NCBI GenBank assembly: GCA_963780635.1
Contig: CAWACW010000012.1
Location: 965,223 to 1,029,222, forward strand
DNA length: 64,000 bases
Reading direction: 5' to 3'
Source: DATEPR01 sp963780635
Lineage (GTDB): Bacteria; Actinomycetota; Actinomycetes; Mycobacteriales; Pseudonocardiaceae
Under the pieces are notes generated by a model. The model searched no databases. It saw only the letters and a list, made by a program, of their open reading frames with translations, and was not told the origin of the DNA. Below, one piece after another: positions 34,901 to 42,909 of the stretch. Position 1 is the first letter of the stretch. Each line of letters begins with the position of its first letter. The translations under genes were made by a program, and so were the position numbers.

Positions 34901-35839
34901 TCACCTCTTTTCGCAGGTGAACTGGCATACGTCGGTGTAGCCCTGACGAAAGAGGTCGGCGCAGCCGGTCAAATACCTCAAGAACCGCTCATAGATCTGT
35001 TCGGAGGTGATCGCGATGGCCTCGTCCTTCTTCGACTCCAGGTTGGACGCCCACGTGTCCAGCGTTCGCGTGTAGTGCGGCTGGAGGTGCTGCTTGCGGG
35101 TCACATCGAACCCGGCCTTGACGGCGTTCTGTTCGACCATCGCGGCCAGTGGCAGACGGCCGCCGGGGTAGATCTCGTCCATGATGAACTTGATGAAACG
35201 GACCCGCGACATCGTCAGCGGCAGTTTCTTGGCTTTGATCTCTTCGTCGCTCGGGATGATGATCGTGTGTAGAAGCATCACACCGTCGTCGGGCATCAAG
35301 TTGTACGTCTTCTTGAAGTAGTCGTCGTACTTGTTGAAGCCGAAGTGCTCGAATGCGCCGATCGAGACGATCCGGTCCACCGGCTCGTCGAACTCCTCCC
35401 ACGGCTGCAGACGCACTTCCATGCTGCGCTCACTCTGGGAGTTTGCGAACCAATGGTCCTCGATGTGCTGCTTCTGGTTCTCGGACAGGGTCAGGCCGAT
35501 GACGTTGACGTCGTACTTGTTGACGGCGCGCATGATCGTGGAGCCCCAGCCACAGCCGATGTCGAGCAGCGTCATCCCGGGCTGCAGGCCCAGCTTGCCG
35601 AGCGAGAGATCGACCTTGGCCATCTGCGCTTCCTCGAGCGACATGTCGTCACGCTCGAAGTACGCACAGCTGTAGGTCTGTGTCGGGTCCTGCCAGAGCT
35701 TGAAGAAGTCGTTGGAGATGTCGTAGTGGAACTGAACTTCATCCTTGTCCGACCCTCGCGTCTGGGTGGCTGACTTCGACAGCCATTCGGACTGTGCGTT
35801 AGGTGCCGAGCTCTGCGTCTCGCTCGAAGTGTCTGGCAT
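34901..35839 (-). CDS. Mycolic acid cyclopropane synthase / methyltransferase 1
   Basis: This is a 312-residue paralogue of the gene that follows it in the operon. VQFHYDISNDFFKLWQDPTQTYSCAY, SAM loop LLDIGCGWGSTIMRAVNKYDV and FDEPVDRIVSIGAFEHFGFNKY are typical of CmaA2/PcaA-type enzymes. Start ATG 35839 behind AGGACG. The tandem pair and an antigen 85 gene in the same block place this part of the window in a mycolate-making genus. A palindrome about 65 bases upstream may regulate the pair. Confidence 0.9.
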   Translation of the reverse strand: MPDTSSETQSSAPNAQSEWLSKSATQTRGSDKDEVQFHYDISNDFFKLWQDPTQTYSCAYFERDDMSLEEAQMAKVDLSLGKLGLQPGMTLLDIGCGWGSTIMRAVNKYDVNVIGLTLSENQKQHIEDHWFANSQSERSMEVRLQPWEEFDEPVDRIVSIGAFEHFGFNKYDDYFKKTYNLMPDDGVMLLHTIIIPSDEEIKAKKLPLTMSRVRFIKFIMDEIYPGGRLPLAAMVEQNAVKAGFDVTRKQHLQPHYTRTLDTWASNLESKKDEAIAITSEQIYERFLRYLTGCADLFRQGYTDVCQFTCEKR

Positions 35840-35904
35840 GACCGTCCTATTGACTCTCGTGATTGGATCGCTTCCGTAATTGCGCCGCGGCACGTTCCGC
35901 TTTT

Positions 35905-35919
35905 TGTCAATCCTTGACA
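35905..35919 (-). promoter_or_regulatory. Palindrome upstream of the cyclopropane synthase operon
   Basis: TGTCAA-TCC-TTGACA is a perfect 6-3-6 inverted repeat. Each arm is also a consensus -35 hexamer on one strand. It resembles the half-site of the TetR-type operators at 39206 and 41368 (TTGTCAA) but is two bases shorter in the middle. Confidence 0.45.
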
Positions 35920-36073
35920 TTACAACGATGTGCGAAGCAGACCGCAGAGCACCTCATACCCGCGTTTCGCGCCGCGTTAACTTGCGCGACCGTCAATTCA
36001 GCACCGCGCGAGCCTACGCGAACCGTCCGGGCGTCGTCGCGCAGGCAGCCCCGACGCAATTTATGGTCGAACG

Positions 36074-37489
36074 GTGACGCGCCTCGATCGCTTCTTCGAG
36101 ATCTCTGACCGGGGGTCGACGGTCGCCACCGAAGTGCGCGGCGGCGTCGTCACGTTCATCGCGATGGCGTACATCATCGTGCTGAACCCGATCATCCTGT
36201 CGTCCACCGCAGACGTCACCGGCAACAAGCTCGGCTTTACCCAGGTCTCGGCGGTCACGTCACTGGCGGCGGGCGTGATGACGATCCTGTTCGCGGTCGT
36301 GGCGCGGCTGCCGTTCGCGTTCGCCGCGGGGCTGGGCATCAACTCATTCCTCGCCAGCTCGGTCGTCGGCTCGGTGTCCTGGCCGGAGGCGATGGGCCTG
36401 GTGGTCATCGACGGCCTGATCATCGTCGCGCTCGCCGCGACGGGGCTGCGCAGGCTGATCTTCGACGCCGTGCCGATGCCGTTGAAGCTCGCGATCACGG
36501 CGGGCATCGGTCTCTTCATCCTGTTCATCGGTCTGGTCGACGCCGGCTTCGTCGGCACCACGAAAATGCCGTCGCCCCCGGTCGGTCTCGGAAGCGACGG
36601 CGGCGGCTCGATCAAATCGGTGCCCACGCTCCTCTTCGTGTTCACGTTGCTGGTGACAGGCATCCTCGTGGCACGAAAAGTACGGGGCGGCATACTCATC
36701 GGGCTTACCATCGGGACTGTCGCCGCAGTGGCGGTCGAGGCCATCTGGCATTTGGGATCGGCGACCGAGAAACACGGCGGGTGGAGCCTGTCGGTGCCGA
36801 GCCTGTCGCACTCGCCGTTCGCGATACCCGACCTCTCGCTGGTCGGCCAGGTCAGCATGAACAGCTTCGGCCGCATCGGCATTCTTGCGGCCGTGATGCT
36901 GGTTTTCACGCTGGTGTTCACCAACTTCTTCGACGCGATGGGTTCCTTCACAGGCCTTGCGCGCCAAGCCGAGCTCTCCGACGAGGACGGCAACTTTCCG
37001 CGGCTGCAGTCCGCGCTCGTGGTCGAAGGCGTCGGCGCCGTCGCCGGCGGTGCGGTGTCCGCATCGTCCAACACGGTCTTCATCGAATCGGGTGCGGGCA
37101 TCAGCGAGGGTGCGCGCACGGGGCTGGCGAGCCTGGTGACCGGCGGATTATTCCTTGCCGCAATGTTTTTGACGCCGCTTGCCGAGATCGTGCCGTCCGA
37201 GGTGGCCGCGGCCGCGCTCGTGATCGTCGGGACGTTGATGGCGTCGGTGTTGCGGGAGATCGACTTCTCGGAGTTCTCTGTGTCGCTGCCCGTCATCCTG
37301 ACCGTGGCCGTCATGCCACTGAGCTACTCGATCGCGAACGGGATCGGCGTCGGTTTCATCGCGTGGGTGGTGCTTCGCGCGGCGTCGGGTAAGGCGCGTG
37401 AGATCAGCCCGCTGCTCTGGATCGTCGCCGTCGGGTTCGTCGCGTACTTCGCACGCGGATCGATCAACTCGCTGCTCGGCGTTTCCTAG
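36074..37489 (+). CDS. NCS2/AzgA-type purine permease
   Basis: This 471-residue, 12-14 helix transporter is of the adenine/guanine/hypoxanthine permease branch. The opening FFEISDRGSTVATEVRGGVVTFIAMAYIIVLNPIIL and FAAGLGINSF are diagnostic, and LVFTNFFDAMGSFTGLARQAEL and ASSNTVFIESGAGISEGARTGLAS match the substrate-site helices. GTG start. It is monocistronic, and divergent from the cyclopropane synthases. It likely imports purine bases by proton symport. Confidence 0.9.
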   Translation: MTRLDRFFEISDRGSTVATEVRGGVVTFIAMAYIIVLNPIILSSTADVTGNKLGFTQVSAVTSLAAGVMTILFAVVARLPFAFAAGLGINSFLASSVVGSVSWPEAMGLVVIDGLIIVALAATGLRRLIFDAVPMPLKLAITAGIGLFILFIGLVDAGFVGTTKMPSPPVGLGSDGGGSIKSVPTLLFVFTLLVTGILVARKVRGGILIGLTIGTVAAVAVEAIWHLGSATEKHGGWSLSVPSLSHSPFAIPDLSLVGQVSMNSFGRIGILAAVMLVFTLVFTNFFDAMGSFTGLARQAELSDEDGNFPRLQSALVVEGVGAVAGGAVSASSNTVFIESGAGISEGARTGLASLVTGGLFLAAMFLTPLAEIVPSEVAAAALVIVGTLMASVLREIDFSEFSVSLPVILTVAVMPLSYSIANGIGVGFIAWVVLRAASGKAREISPLLWIVAVGFVAYFARGSINSLLGVS

Positions 37490-37506
37490 CCGAAGTGCGA
37501 GCTATC

Positions 37507-37665
37507 TCAACGCATCTTCTCGCGAACTGAATTCAGTGCGTGCAGGACATGCACGGCGAGTTCGCCCGCAGCCTTATCATCAAGCTTCGAGTGAGTCTTC
37601 AGGGTTTCCGTCACGAGCTCGAGACGTAAGTCGTAGGGCGTGTGGAACGTTGTCGGCGCAGTCAT
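37507..37665 (-). CDS. Small DUF6307-like protein (52 residues)
   Basis: Reading the minus strand from ATG 37665 gives 52 residues with the core TPYDLRLELVTETLKTHSKL and the end AVHVLHALNSVREKMR. This resembles a family of tiny mycobacterial proteins that I recall as DUF6307. It is amphipathic and mostly helical in prediction, with no signal peptide. It is convergent with the permease, 17 bases apart. Function unknown; the family identification is from memory. Confidence 0.65.
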   Translation of the reverse strand: MTAPTTFHTPYDLRLELVTETLKTHSKLDDKAAGELAVHVLHALNSVREKMR

Positions 37666-37773
37666 TTCATTTCCTTTTCAGCCGAGCATGTCCGCTCGAA
37701 ACCGAGCTGCCCGATACTGTCGACACTACGCCCTTTGTCCTCACTGCGGACAACTACGGATGCGTAAGTCAGG

Positions 37774-38283
37774 TTAGACCGCTGACCCCCAGCGCGCTTG
37801 GGCGCCAACCGCCTTCGAGCGGATCTCCCTGTCTCGCGCGCTGATCATGAGCAGGCTGTCTACAGTCGAGTCGTTGCGCGGGGACGCGGCGGCCATCAGG
37901 GTCGCATGCGCCCCATCCGCGTCGACATTCGAAGGCACGACCAGCAAGACAATTTTGGTGCCATTGGCGCCGAAAACTTCGACCGTGTCGGTTGATTGAA
38001 GTCGGCATTCCTCGAGTCGTACCGCTTCTCCGTGAGTCACGAGCTCTGGGGACGCGTTCGCCCATTCATCGAGGTTGTAGAGCACGCGGTCGATGCGCCC
38101 GAGCCGAACCGACAGCACCGCCAGCAAATCTGGTAGCTCCGCGGCGAGGTCGTCGCTGCGCGGCCACCATGCTCCATCGACGTAGCCACTCCGGGGTGCC
38201 TTTGGCTTCAAGCGCAATCGCGGCGTGTGTTCTGGCGGGGTGTTGTAGGGCCGGTCGTCGCTGGGCACTTGCCGTCGCGTCAT
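37774..38283 (-). CDS. DUF5994 family protein
   Basis: This 169-residue soluble protein has the conserved RLRLKPKAPRSGYVDGAWWPRSDDLAAELPDLL, then GRIDRVLYNLDEWA and VLLVVPSNVDADGAHATL. I recognise this as DUF5994, common and often multicopy in mycobacteria, with no established role. ATG start. A TGACCA-N5-TGGTCA palindrome sits 17 bases upstream, suggesting direct transcriptional control. Confidence 0.78.
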   Translation of the reverse strand: MTRRQVPSDDRPYNTPPEHTPRLRLKPKAPRSGYVDGAWWPRSDDLAAELPDLLAVLSVRLGRIDRVLYNLDEWANASPELVTHGEAVRLEECRLQSTDTVEVFGANGTKIVLLVVPSNVDADGAHATLMAAASPRNDSTVDSLLMISARDREIRSKAVGAQARWGSAV

Positions 38284-38299
38284 GACGACGCTCCCGTCT

Positions 38300-38316
38300 T
38301 GACCACGAACTGGTCA
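38300..38316 (-). promoter_or_regulatory. Palindrome before the DUF5994 gene
   Basis: TGACCA-CGAAC-TGGTCA is a perfect 6-5-6 inverted repeat centred 25 bases upstream of the start codon, a position fit for a repressor site. No regulator of matching type is adjacent except the TetR gene ending at 38387, whose own sites look different. Confidence 0.5.
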
Positions 38317-38386
38317 GATACTGCAAATCGACGACGACACCACCTTGACCGGCCATGCGACGAAGTACCGTCGATATGTGCCGAGT

Positions 38387-39145
38387 CTACTCTTGCGCCC
38401 GCCTGCGACTGGCGGCGGGCCTAAATCGCTGGCGTGCAGGGGCTTTCGATCCAGACGGTGTCAGCGTGGCAGTGAGACCGAGGAGCAGGAGATCAATGCC
38501 GCGGTCGAGCTCGGTGGCACCGTCGTACGACGCCAGGGCTGATGCCAGCGCACGCACCTGAGGGAACTCGGTGACCGTGAGACGGTGCAGGCCAAGGCGC
38601 AGCACGTCGTCGGTTTCCTCGGGTCGCTCGATCACCTCCTGCAGCTCGGTCAGGATGTGACCGTGTAGATAGCCGAAGAGCACCCGGTAGATGTGCAGGG
38701 CGTCCGCACCGCTGAAGCCGGCGGAGGTGAGGAGAGCGAGGACGTCCTCCAGTGGCCGCAGCATCCCTGGCGGTCGCTGACCCAACGGGGTCGCGAGCGG
38801 CCGAGTAACCAGCAGTGCCACCACGTTTGGGTGCGCGAGGGCCAATCGCCGGAACTCATGAGCGACGGCGCGCAACTGGCCCGCCCAGTCTGGGTCAGTT
38901 GTATCCACTCGTAGTTGCCCGAGCACGATCTCGGCGACACCGTCGAGGAGTGCCGCCTTGTTGGGCACGTGCCGGTAAAGCACTGTGGGATCACGGCCCA
39001 CCTCTTCACTGAGGTGACGCATGGACAGGCCGTCGAACCCGTCACGGTCGATTATCCTCAGTGCCGCTTGCAGGATCATTGACCGGCTGACGGCAGGGTC
39101 GGTATGGCCGGCGCCCGTATCGGGCGCGGTCCGCTGTTTCGTCAT
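38387..39145 (-). CDS. TetR-family regulator, likely repressor of the desaturase
   Basis: This is a 252-residue TetR protein. The N-terminal helix-turn-helix is ILQAALRIIDRDGFDGLSMRHLSEEVGRDPTVLYRHVPNKAALLDGVAEIVL; the C-terminal part is the TetR_C ligand and dimer domain. ATG 39145 fits the ribosome site (GAAGGGAG) better than a GTG four codons earlier. It follows the desaturase on the same strand. The palindrome at 39206-39220 between them, and related sites at 40511-40545 and 41368-41386, suggest autoregulation and control of the desaturase and of the hibernation-factor-like gene. Confidence 0.85.
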   Translation of the reverse strand: MTKQRTAPDTGAGHTDPAVSRSMILQAALRIIDRDGFDGLSMRHLSEEVGRDPTVLYRHVPNKAALLDGVAEIVLGQLRVDTTDPDWAGQLRAVAHEFRRLALAHPNVVALLVTRPLATPLGQRPPGMLRPLEDVLALLTSAGFSGADALHIYRVLFGYLHGHILTELQEVIERPEETDDVLRLGLHRLTVTEFPQVRALASALASYDGATELDRGIDLLLLGLTATLTPSGSKAPARQRFRPAASRRRAQE

Positions 39146-39205
39146 CGTGGGGAGCACTCCCTTCGGCTCATCCCGAATCGGGTCCGTCGAATGTTAACCC
39201 AATAC

Positions 39206-39220
39206 GTCAACATTGTTGAC
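39206..39220 (-). promoter_or_regulatory. TetR-type operator, site 1
   Basis: GTCAACA-T-TGTTGAC is a perfect 7-1-7 inverted repeat. It overlaps the desaturase stop codon and encodes its last residues (CQQC-stop) on the minus strand. It is about 60 bases upstream of the TetR start. Confidence 0.75.
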
Positions 39221-40385
39221 ACAAAGCAAAATCGGCTGTTCCGGCATCCGACCTCGCGTCAGTCCAAAACTTCAGTTCCGAAGCGGTTTCAGGCGCGTCG
39301 TCGCGCGTGGCCACGAGGAAGCAGTCGGGAAGCGCCAGCTTGTGGATGGTTCGCAGCGTCAAAAGATACTGGTGCACAAGCGAACCGCTGGTGTACGGCA
39401 GGTCGTATTTGTCGCATAGAGCCTGAACGCGCACGGCGATCTGCGCGTATCGGTTACTCGGCAGGTCGGGGAACAGGTGGTGCTCGATCTGGTAACACAA
39501 GTTGCCGCTGGAGAAAGCCAGCAGCCGGCCGGCTTTGAAATTCGCGGCGCCGAGCATCTGTCTCAGGTACCACTCACCCCGGCTTTCACTCTCGAGTACG
39601 TCGGCGGTGAATTTCTCTGCGCCGTCAGGGAAGTGCCCGCAGAAGATCACTGTATGTGCCCACACGTTTCGTATCACGTTGGCCGCGACGTTTGCGAACA
39701 ATGTTCTACGCCAACGAGATCGACCCATCGCCGGAAGGAGCACATAGTCCTTGACGGCTTGGCGGGAAATCTTGCCCATCAGCGTCCTTACCGCGGCAAC
39801 CTTCTGTACGCGTGTCGTTGCCCCAGTCCACTCCGAGTCGACGTCATGCAGGGCGATGCCCCACTCGAATGTGGCTGCCAAGAGCATGTTCTGAAGTGGC
39901 TGCAGCAGATACAAGGGTCGCCAAGGCTGGTCGCGGGTTACGCGCATCACGCCGAAGCCCAGATCGTCATCCATACCGACGACGTTGCTGAACATGTGGT
40001 GCCGGTAGTTGTGCGAATGCCTCCACTGCGAGGAGACCGCAACCATGTCCCACTCCCATGTGCGCGAGTGAATCTCCGGGTCGTTCATCCAATCCCATTG
40101 GCCATGGCTCACGTTGTGGCCGATTTCCATATTCTCGACAATTTTCGCGAAGGCCAGCGACGCGGTCCCTACGACCCAGCCGGCTCGCGTCTTGCTGCAG
40201 CCGATGAGCAGGCGCGCGACAATGTCGAGCGTTCGTTGGAACGTGATGATGTGCGAGATGTAGGACGCATCGGACCCACCGAGTGACTCCTCGATGTCGA
40301 GGCGTATGGCGTCGAGTTCGTACTCGAGGGTCTCGATGTCGGTCTCGCTCAAGTGCGAATACGCAGCAATGTCGCCAATTGCCAT
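39207..40385 (-). CDS. Membrane fatty-acid desaturase (DesA3/linoleoyl-CoA desaturase-like)
   Basis: This is a 392-residue di-iron membrane desaturase. The three His boxes are present: HNVSHGQWDW, HSHNYRHHMF and QIEHHLFPDLPSNRYAQ. Hydrophobic stretches are consistent with four helices. ATG 40385 with AGGAC upstream is chosen over an ATG 11 codons earlier. It probably introduces a double bond into stearoyl-CoA-like substrates and needs an NADPH-dependent reductase, which is not encoded nearby. Upstream lie three GTTGACA-like half-sites. Confidence 0.88.
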   Translation of the reverse strand: MAIGDIAAYSHLSETDIETLEYELDAIRLDIEESLGGSDASYISHIITFQRTLDIVARLLIGCSKTRAGWVVGTASLAFAKIVENMEIGHNVSHGQWDWMNDPEIHSRTWEWDMVAVSSQWRHSHNYRHHMFSNVVGMDDDLGFGVMRVTRDQPWRPLYLLQPLQNMLLAATFEWGIALHDVDSEWTGATTRVQKVAAVRTLMGKISRQAVKDYVLLPAMGRSRWRRTLFANVAANVIRNVWAHTVIFCGHFPDGAEKFTADVLESESRGEWYLRQMLGAANFKAGRLLAFSSGNLCYQIEHHLFPDLPSNRYAQIAVRVQALCDKYDLPYTSGSLVHQYLLTLRTIHKLALPDCFLVATRDDAPETASELKFWTDARSDAGTADFALCQQC

Positions 40386-40510
40386 TGGATGTCCTGTCGA
40401 GTCCGGCCCGTGGGGCATGATCTGGGCTCTTTAGAGAACCCGAGGTTGCGGACGACCGGCCAAGATCAGTGGAGAAGACGGCAGCACATCGGCGTAACTT
40501 CAGCTTAGTT

Positions 40511-40545
40511 ATTGACTACACCGTATGTCAACGCTGTGTGTCAAC
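40511..40545 (-). promoter_or_regulatory. TetR-type operator half-sites and promoter, site 2
   Basis: On the minus strand GTTGACA occurs twice, 13 bases apart (plus-strand 40526-40532 and 40539-40545), with an inverted AGTCAAT at 40511-40517. The nearer TTGACA is 18 bases from TAAGCT (40502-40507), a possible -10. It lies in the gene-free stretch 40386-40794, which serves as the desaturase upstream region; I see no gene in the remainder. Confidence 0.55.
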
Positions 40546-40794
40546 GTTCTCCCACGACGACCGTCACGACCAGGACCAGTCAACCTGATGATGATAATCG
40601 CTGAGGCACAACGGTTCTCGTCGGGTGCAATCTAGCCGATCGACATCAGGAGTTTCAGTGGCAAAGGTGCGTCGGCGTCATCGGTGACCCCTCGGCACCG
40701 ATAGGCGGCGACCCACCTTCTCCACAGGCTGAGCTCGCTCTGCCGCGCCGCCTTCGGAGTCCCACGCGGATTGGGCCTGGGCCATTTCCTCTGT

Positions 40795-41211
40795 CTATGT
40801 TGCGGATTCGGCGCTCTGGGGCCACACGGAAGCACCCGGATGTCGGATCGTCGCGCTGCGGAGCCGCTGGTTGTTCATGGGCTCCTGCACCGACTTCTGG
40901 TGTTCGAGCTGACGGATCAGCTCACGCTTCGCTTCGGAAAGTGCGCGGTTGATGTCCGGGTTTACCGCGACCGCTACCAGCGGCTGATGGCCCGGCAGGA
41001 TGGTGCGCAGTGTGACGCGCTGCTCCTTACCTCCGCGGTCCTGCAGTGAGACTTCCAGGCCCACGTCACTCGGGTCCCACTTTCCCAGATGCGGCCCGAG
41101 CGTCGACAAGGTCTCCACCACATGCGGACGCTCCTTCGCCACGAAGCCGACGCCTACATGGATCGCGTTATCGCGAAAAGCATTTCGCTGTTGATGTCCA
41201 TACTTTTTCAT
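40795..41211 (-). CDS. HPF/RaiA-like ribosome-associated protein
   Basis: This protein of about 138 residues has VGVGFVAKERPHVVETLSTLGPHLGKW, GLEVSLQDRGGKEQRVTLRTIL, and the closing helix NPDINRALSEAKRELIRQLEHQK. The layout fits the beta-alpha-beta-beta-beta-alpha fold of S30AE/HPF hibernation factors. It lacks the long C-terminal dimerisation domain of long HPF. ATG 41211 fits GGGAG at 5 bases; upstream ATGs at 41214 and 41223 are possible. A perfect TetR-type operator overlaps the -35 of its likely promoter. The role in ribosome hibernation is inferred from family resemblance. Confidence 0.65.
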   Translation of the reverse strand: MKKYGHQQRNAFRDNAIHVGVGFVAKERPHVVETLSTLGPHLGKWDPSDVGLEVSLQDRGGKEQRVTLRTILPGHQPLVAVAVNPDINRALSEAKRELIRQLEHQKSVQEPMNNQRLRSATIRHPGASVWPQSAESAT

Positions 41212-41367
41212 CATGTCTCCCATGCGTGCGTTTCCCGCGCAATCCAGTCGCGCAGTGTGAGCCCCGGTAATCGGGGAACAGACGAACGCGTTGCGTCCGC
41301 CGGCTAAGCGGATCGACTAGGCCGCGGCGATTTTCGACTATCTCAAGTAAACGCCCTGTTAGACGCC

Positions 41368-41386
41368 TTGTCAACACTGTTGACAA
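41368..41386 (-). promoter_or_regulatory. TetR-type operator and promoter, site 3
   Basis: TTGTCAACA-C-TGTTGACAA is a perfect 9-1-9 palindrome. Its minus-strand TTGACA (41369-41374) is followed at 17 bases by TTTACT (41346-41351), a good -10, pointing at the HPF-like gene. This is the most complete copy of the operator seen in the window. Confidence 0.8.
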
Positions 41387-41430
41387 ACACCGTTGGGGGG
41401 CGAGACCGAACGCTCTCTCTTTGCGACTTT

Positions 41431-42909
41431 TCAACTGTCGAGCGCGGCAAGCAATTCACCCAGGTCCACGGTCGCGATGCCGATAGCGGCGTCGCCGATT
41501 CCGTACGGCACCACCAACGTATCGGCGTGCACGAGTGCCCCGCAGGAGTAAACGACGTTGGGGACGTAGCCGTCCTGCTCGTCGACGGCAGGGCTCAGTA
41601 GCGGCTGCCGGAGCTGACCGATAATCCGGGTCGGATCCTCGAGGTCGAGCAGAATCGCCCCAATACGGTAGGTGCGCATTGGACCGACGCCGTGGGTGAG
41701 CACCAGCCACCCGGCCTCGGTTTCGATTGGCGGACCGCAATTCCCCAGTTGCAACGCCTCCCACGCTCGTGCCGGCCGCTGGCAAGGAGTCGACTCCGTC
41801 CATACGAATGGACGATCCGCGTAGGCAACGGAATTCGATTCACGGTCAGATCTCGACATTGCGGCGAAACGTCCACGGATCCGCCGCGGAAACAGCGCCA
41901 AGCCCTTGTTGGCCGCGGCGCGGCCGACCATCGGCGTGGAGGTGAAGGATCGGAAATCCTTTGTCTCCAAGAGCTGCTGGCTGATGTGAGATCCGCTATA
42001 GGCCGTATAGGTGGCATAGAACGTGACCGACCCGTCGTCGTCGACGAAGCGCACCAGGCGCGCGTCCTCCATGCCGGCGGCTTCGGCGGCCATGGCCGGC
42101 CAGAGTACCCGCTCGGAAAGCGGTATTTCGTCGGCGAATTCGACGGTATAGGTCCGCTCGGCGATGGTTCGGATCAGTGAAATCGTCTGCTGCCCGTGGC
42201 CACGGGTGCTCAGGTTCGTCTGGAGCTTGTCGAGTTGTTCGTCGAGGTCGGCTCGGGTGAACCGGTCGCCGAGCGCATCGAGGACGTAGTCGGCGGCCTC
42301 GCCTGCGTCGTACAAGCGGGCGAGCTCACTGCGGAACACGGCAGCGTCCAGCAGACTCAACCTGACCGACCCGACGGTGGCAAACGCGCCCGGAACATCC
42401 ATCGTGACCCCGCCTACGGCATCAACCACGCCCGTCCGGAACCCGATGGTCGACAGGTGACCCTCCCCGATGCCCCGCACGCTCATCACGAATCGCAGGC
42501 TCCCCGGAGCGGTTCCCGCCTGATCCGGGTGCGCGACGACGCTTGGGTTGCACAAGGCCGCCCCCTCAATGGCGTATTCGCTGGTAAATGTCGCACCCAA
42601 CAACAACATTCGTGCATCGGAGAGTTTCTCGTTGGTATTTAGGCGATCGGCGACTTCACAGGCGTGCCGGCGGAAGATGCCCAAGAGATCCCGATGACGC
42701 ACGTCAAACCGGGCCACGACATCGTCCAACGATGAGCGCACCTCGTCCTCGTCGAGGGCAAGGATGCGTCTGAGCACAGCACCCGTGCGAGAGTCCTGCC
42801 GCTCGAACCCTTCCTGCCCGGGCACGAAGAGTCGGGTGATGACCCTCGACGGGTCGGCCGCGAGCCGGTGCGGGCTGCGCGCGACGAGCTCGGTCCGCAA
42901 CGATGTCAT
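41431..42909 (-). CDS. GH130-family glycoside phosphorylase/hydrolase
   Basis: This is a 492-residue five-bladed beta-propeller enzyme of family GH130, which act on beta-mannosides by phosphorolysis or hydrolysis. The family motif appears as GMEDARLVRFVDDDGSVTFYATYTAY, and later NCGPPIETEAGWLVLTHGVG, GAILLDLEDPTRIIGQL and VVYSCGALVHADTLVVPYGIGD. An N-terminal extension of about 130 residues precedes the propeller. The start overlaps the stop of the gene before it (ATGA). It is the last of a three-gene glycan operon. Confidence 0.85.
   Translation of the reverse strand: MTSLRTELVARSPHRLAADPSRVITRLFVPGQEGFERQDSRTGAVLRRILALDEDEVRSSLDDVVARFDVRHRDLLGIFRRHACEVADRLNTNEKLSDARMLLLGATFTSEYAIEGAALCNPSVVAHPDQAGTAPGSLRFVMSVRGIGEGHLSTIGFRTGVVDAVGGVTMDVPGAFATVGSVRLSLLDAAVFRSELARLYDAGEAADYVLDALGDRFTRADLDEQLDKLQTNLSTRGHGQQTISLIRTIAERTYTVEFADEIPLSERVLWPAMAAEAAGMEDARLVRFVDDDGSVTFYATYTAYSGSHISQQLLETKDFRSFTSTPMVGRAAANKGLALFPRRIRGRFAAMSRSDRESNSVAYADRPFVWTESTPCQRPARAWEALQLGNCGPPIETEAGWLVLTHGVGPMRTYRIGAILLDLEDPTRIIGQLRQPLLSPAVDEQDGYVPNVVYSCGALVHADTLVVPYGIGDAAIGIATVDLGELLAALDS

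Noticed and set aside
40632..40835. A 67-residue open frame on the minus strand in the gap before the desaturase
   Set aside because: Overlaps the HPF-like gene end, no ribosome site and no family resemblance.
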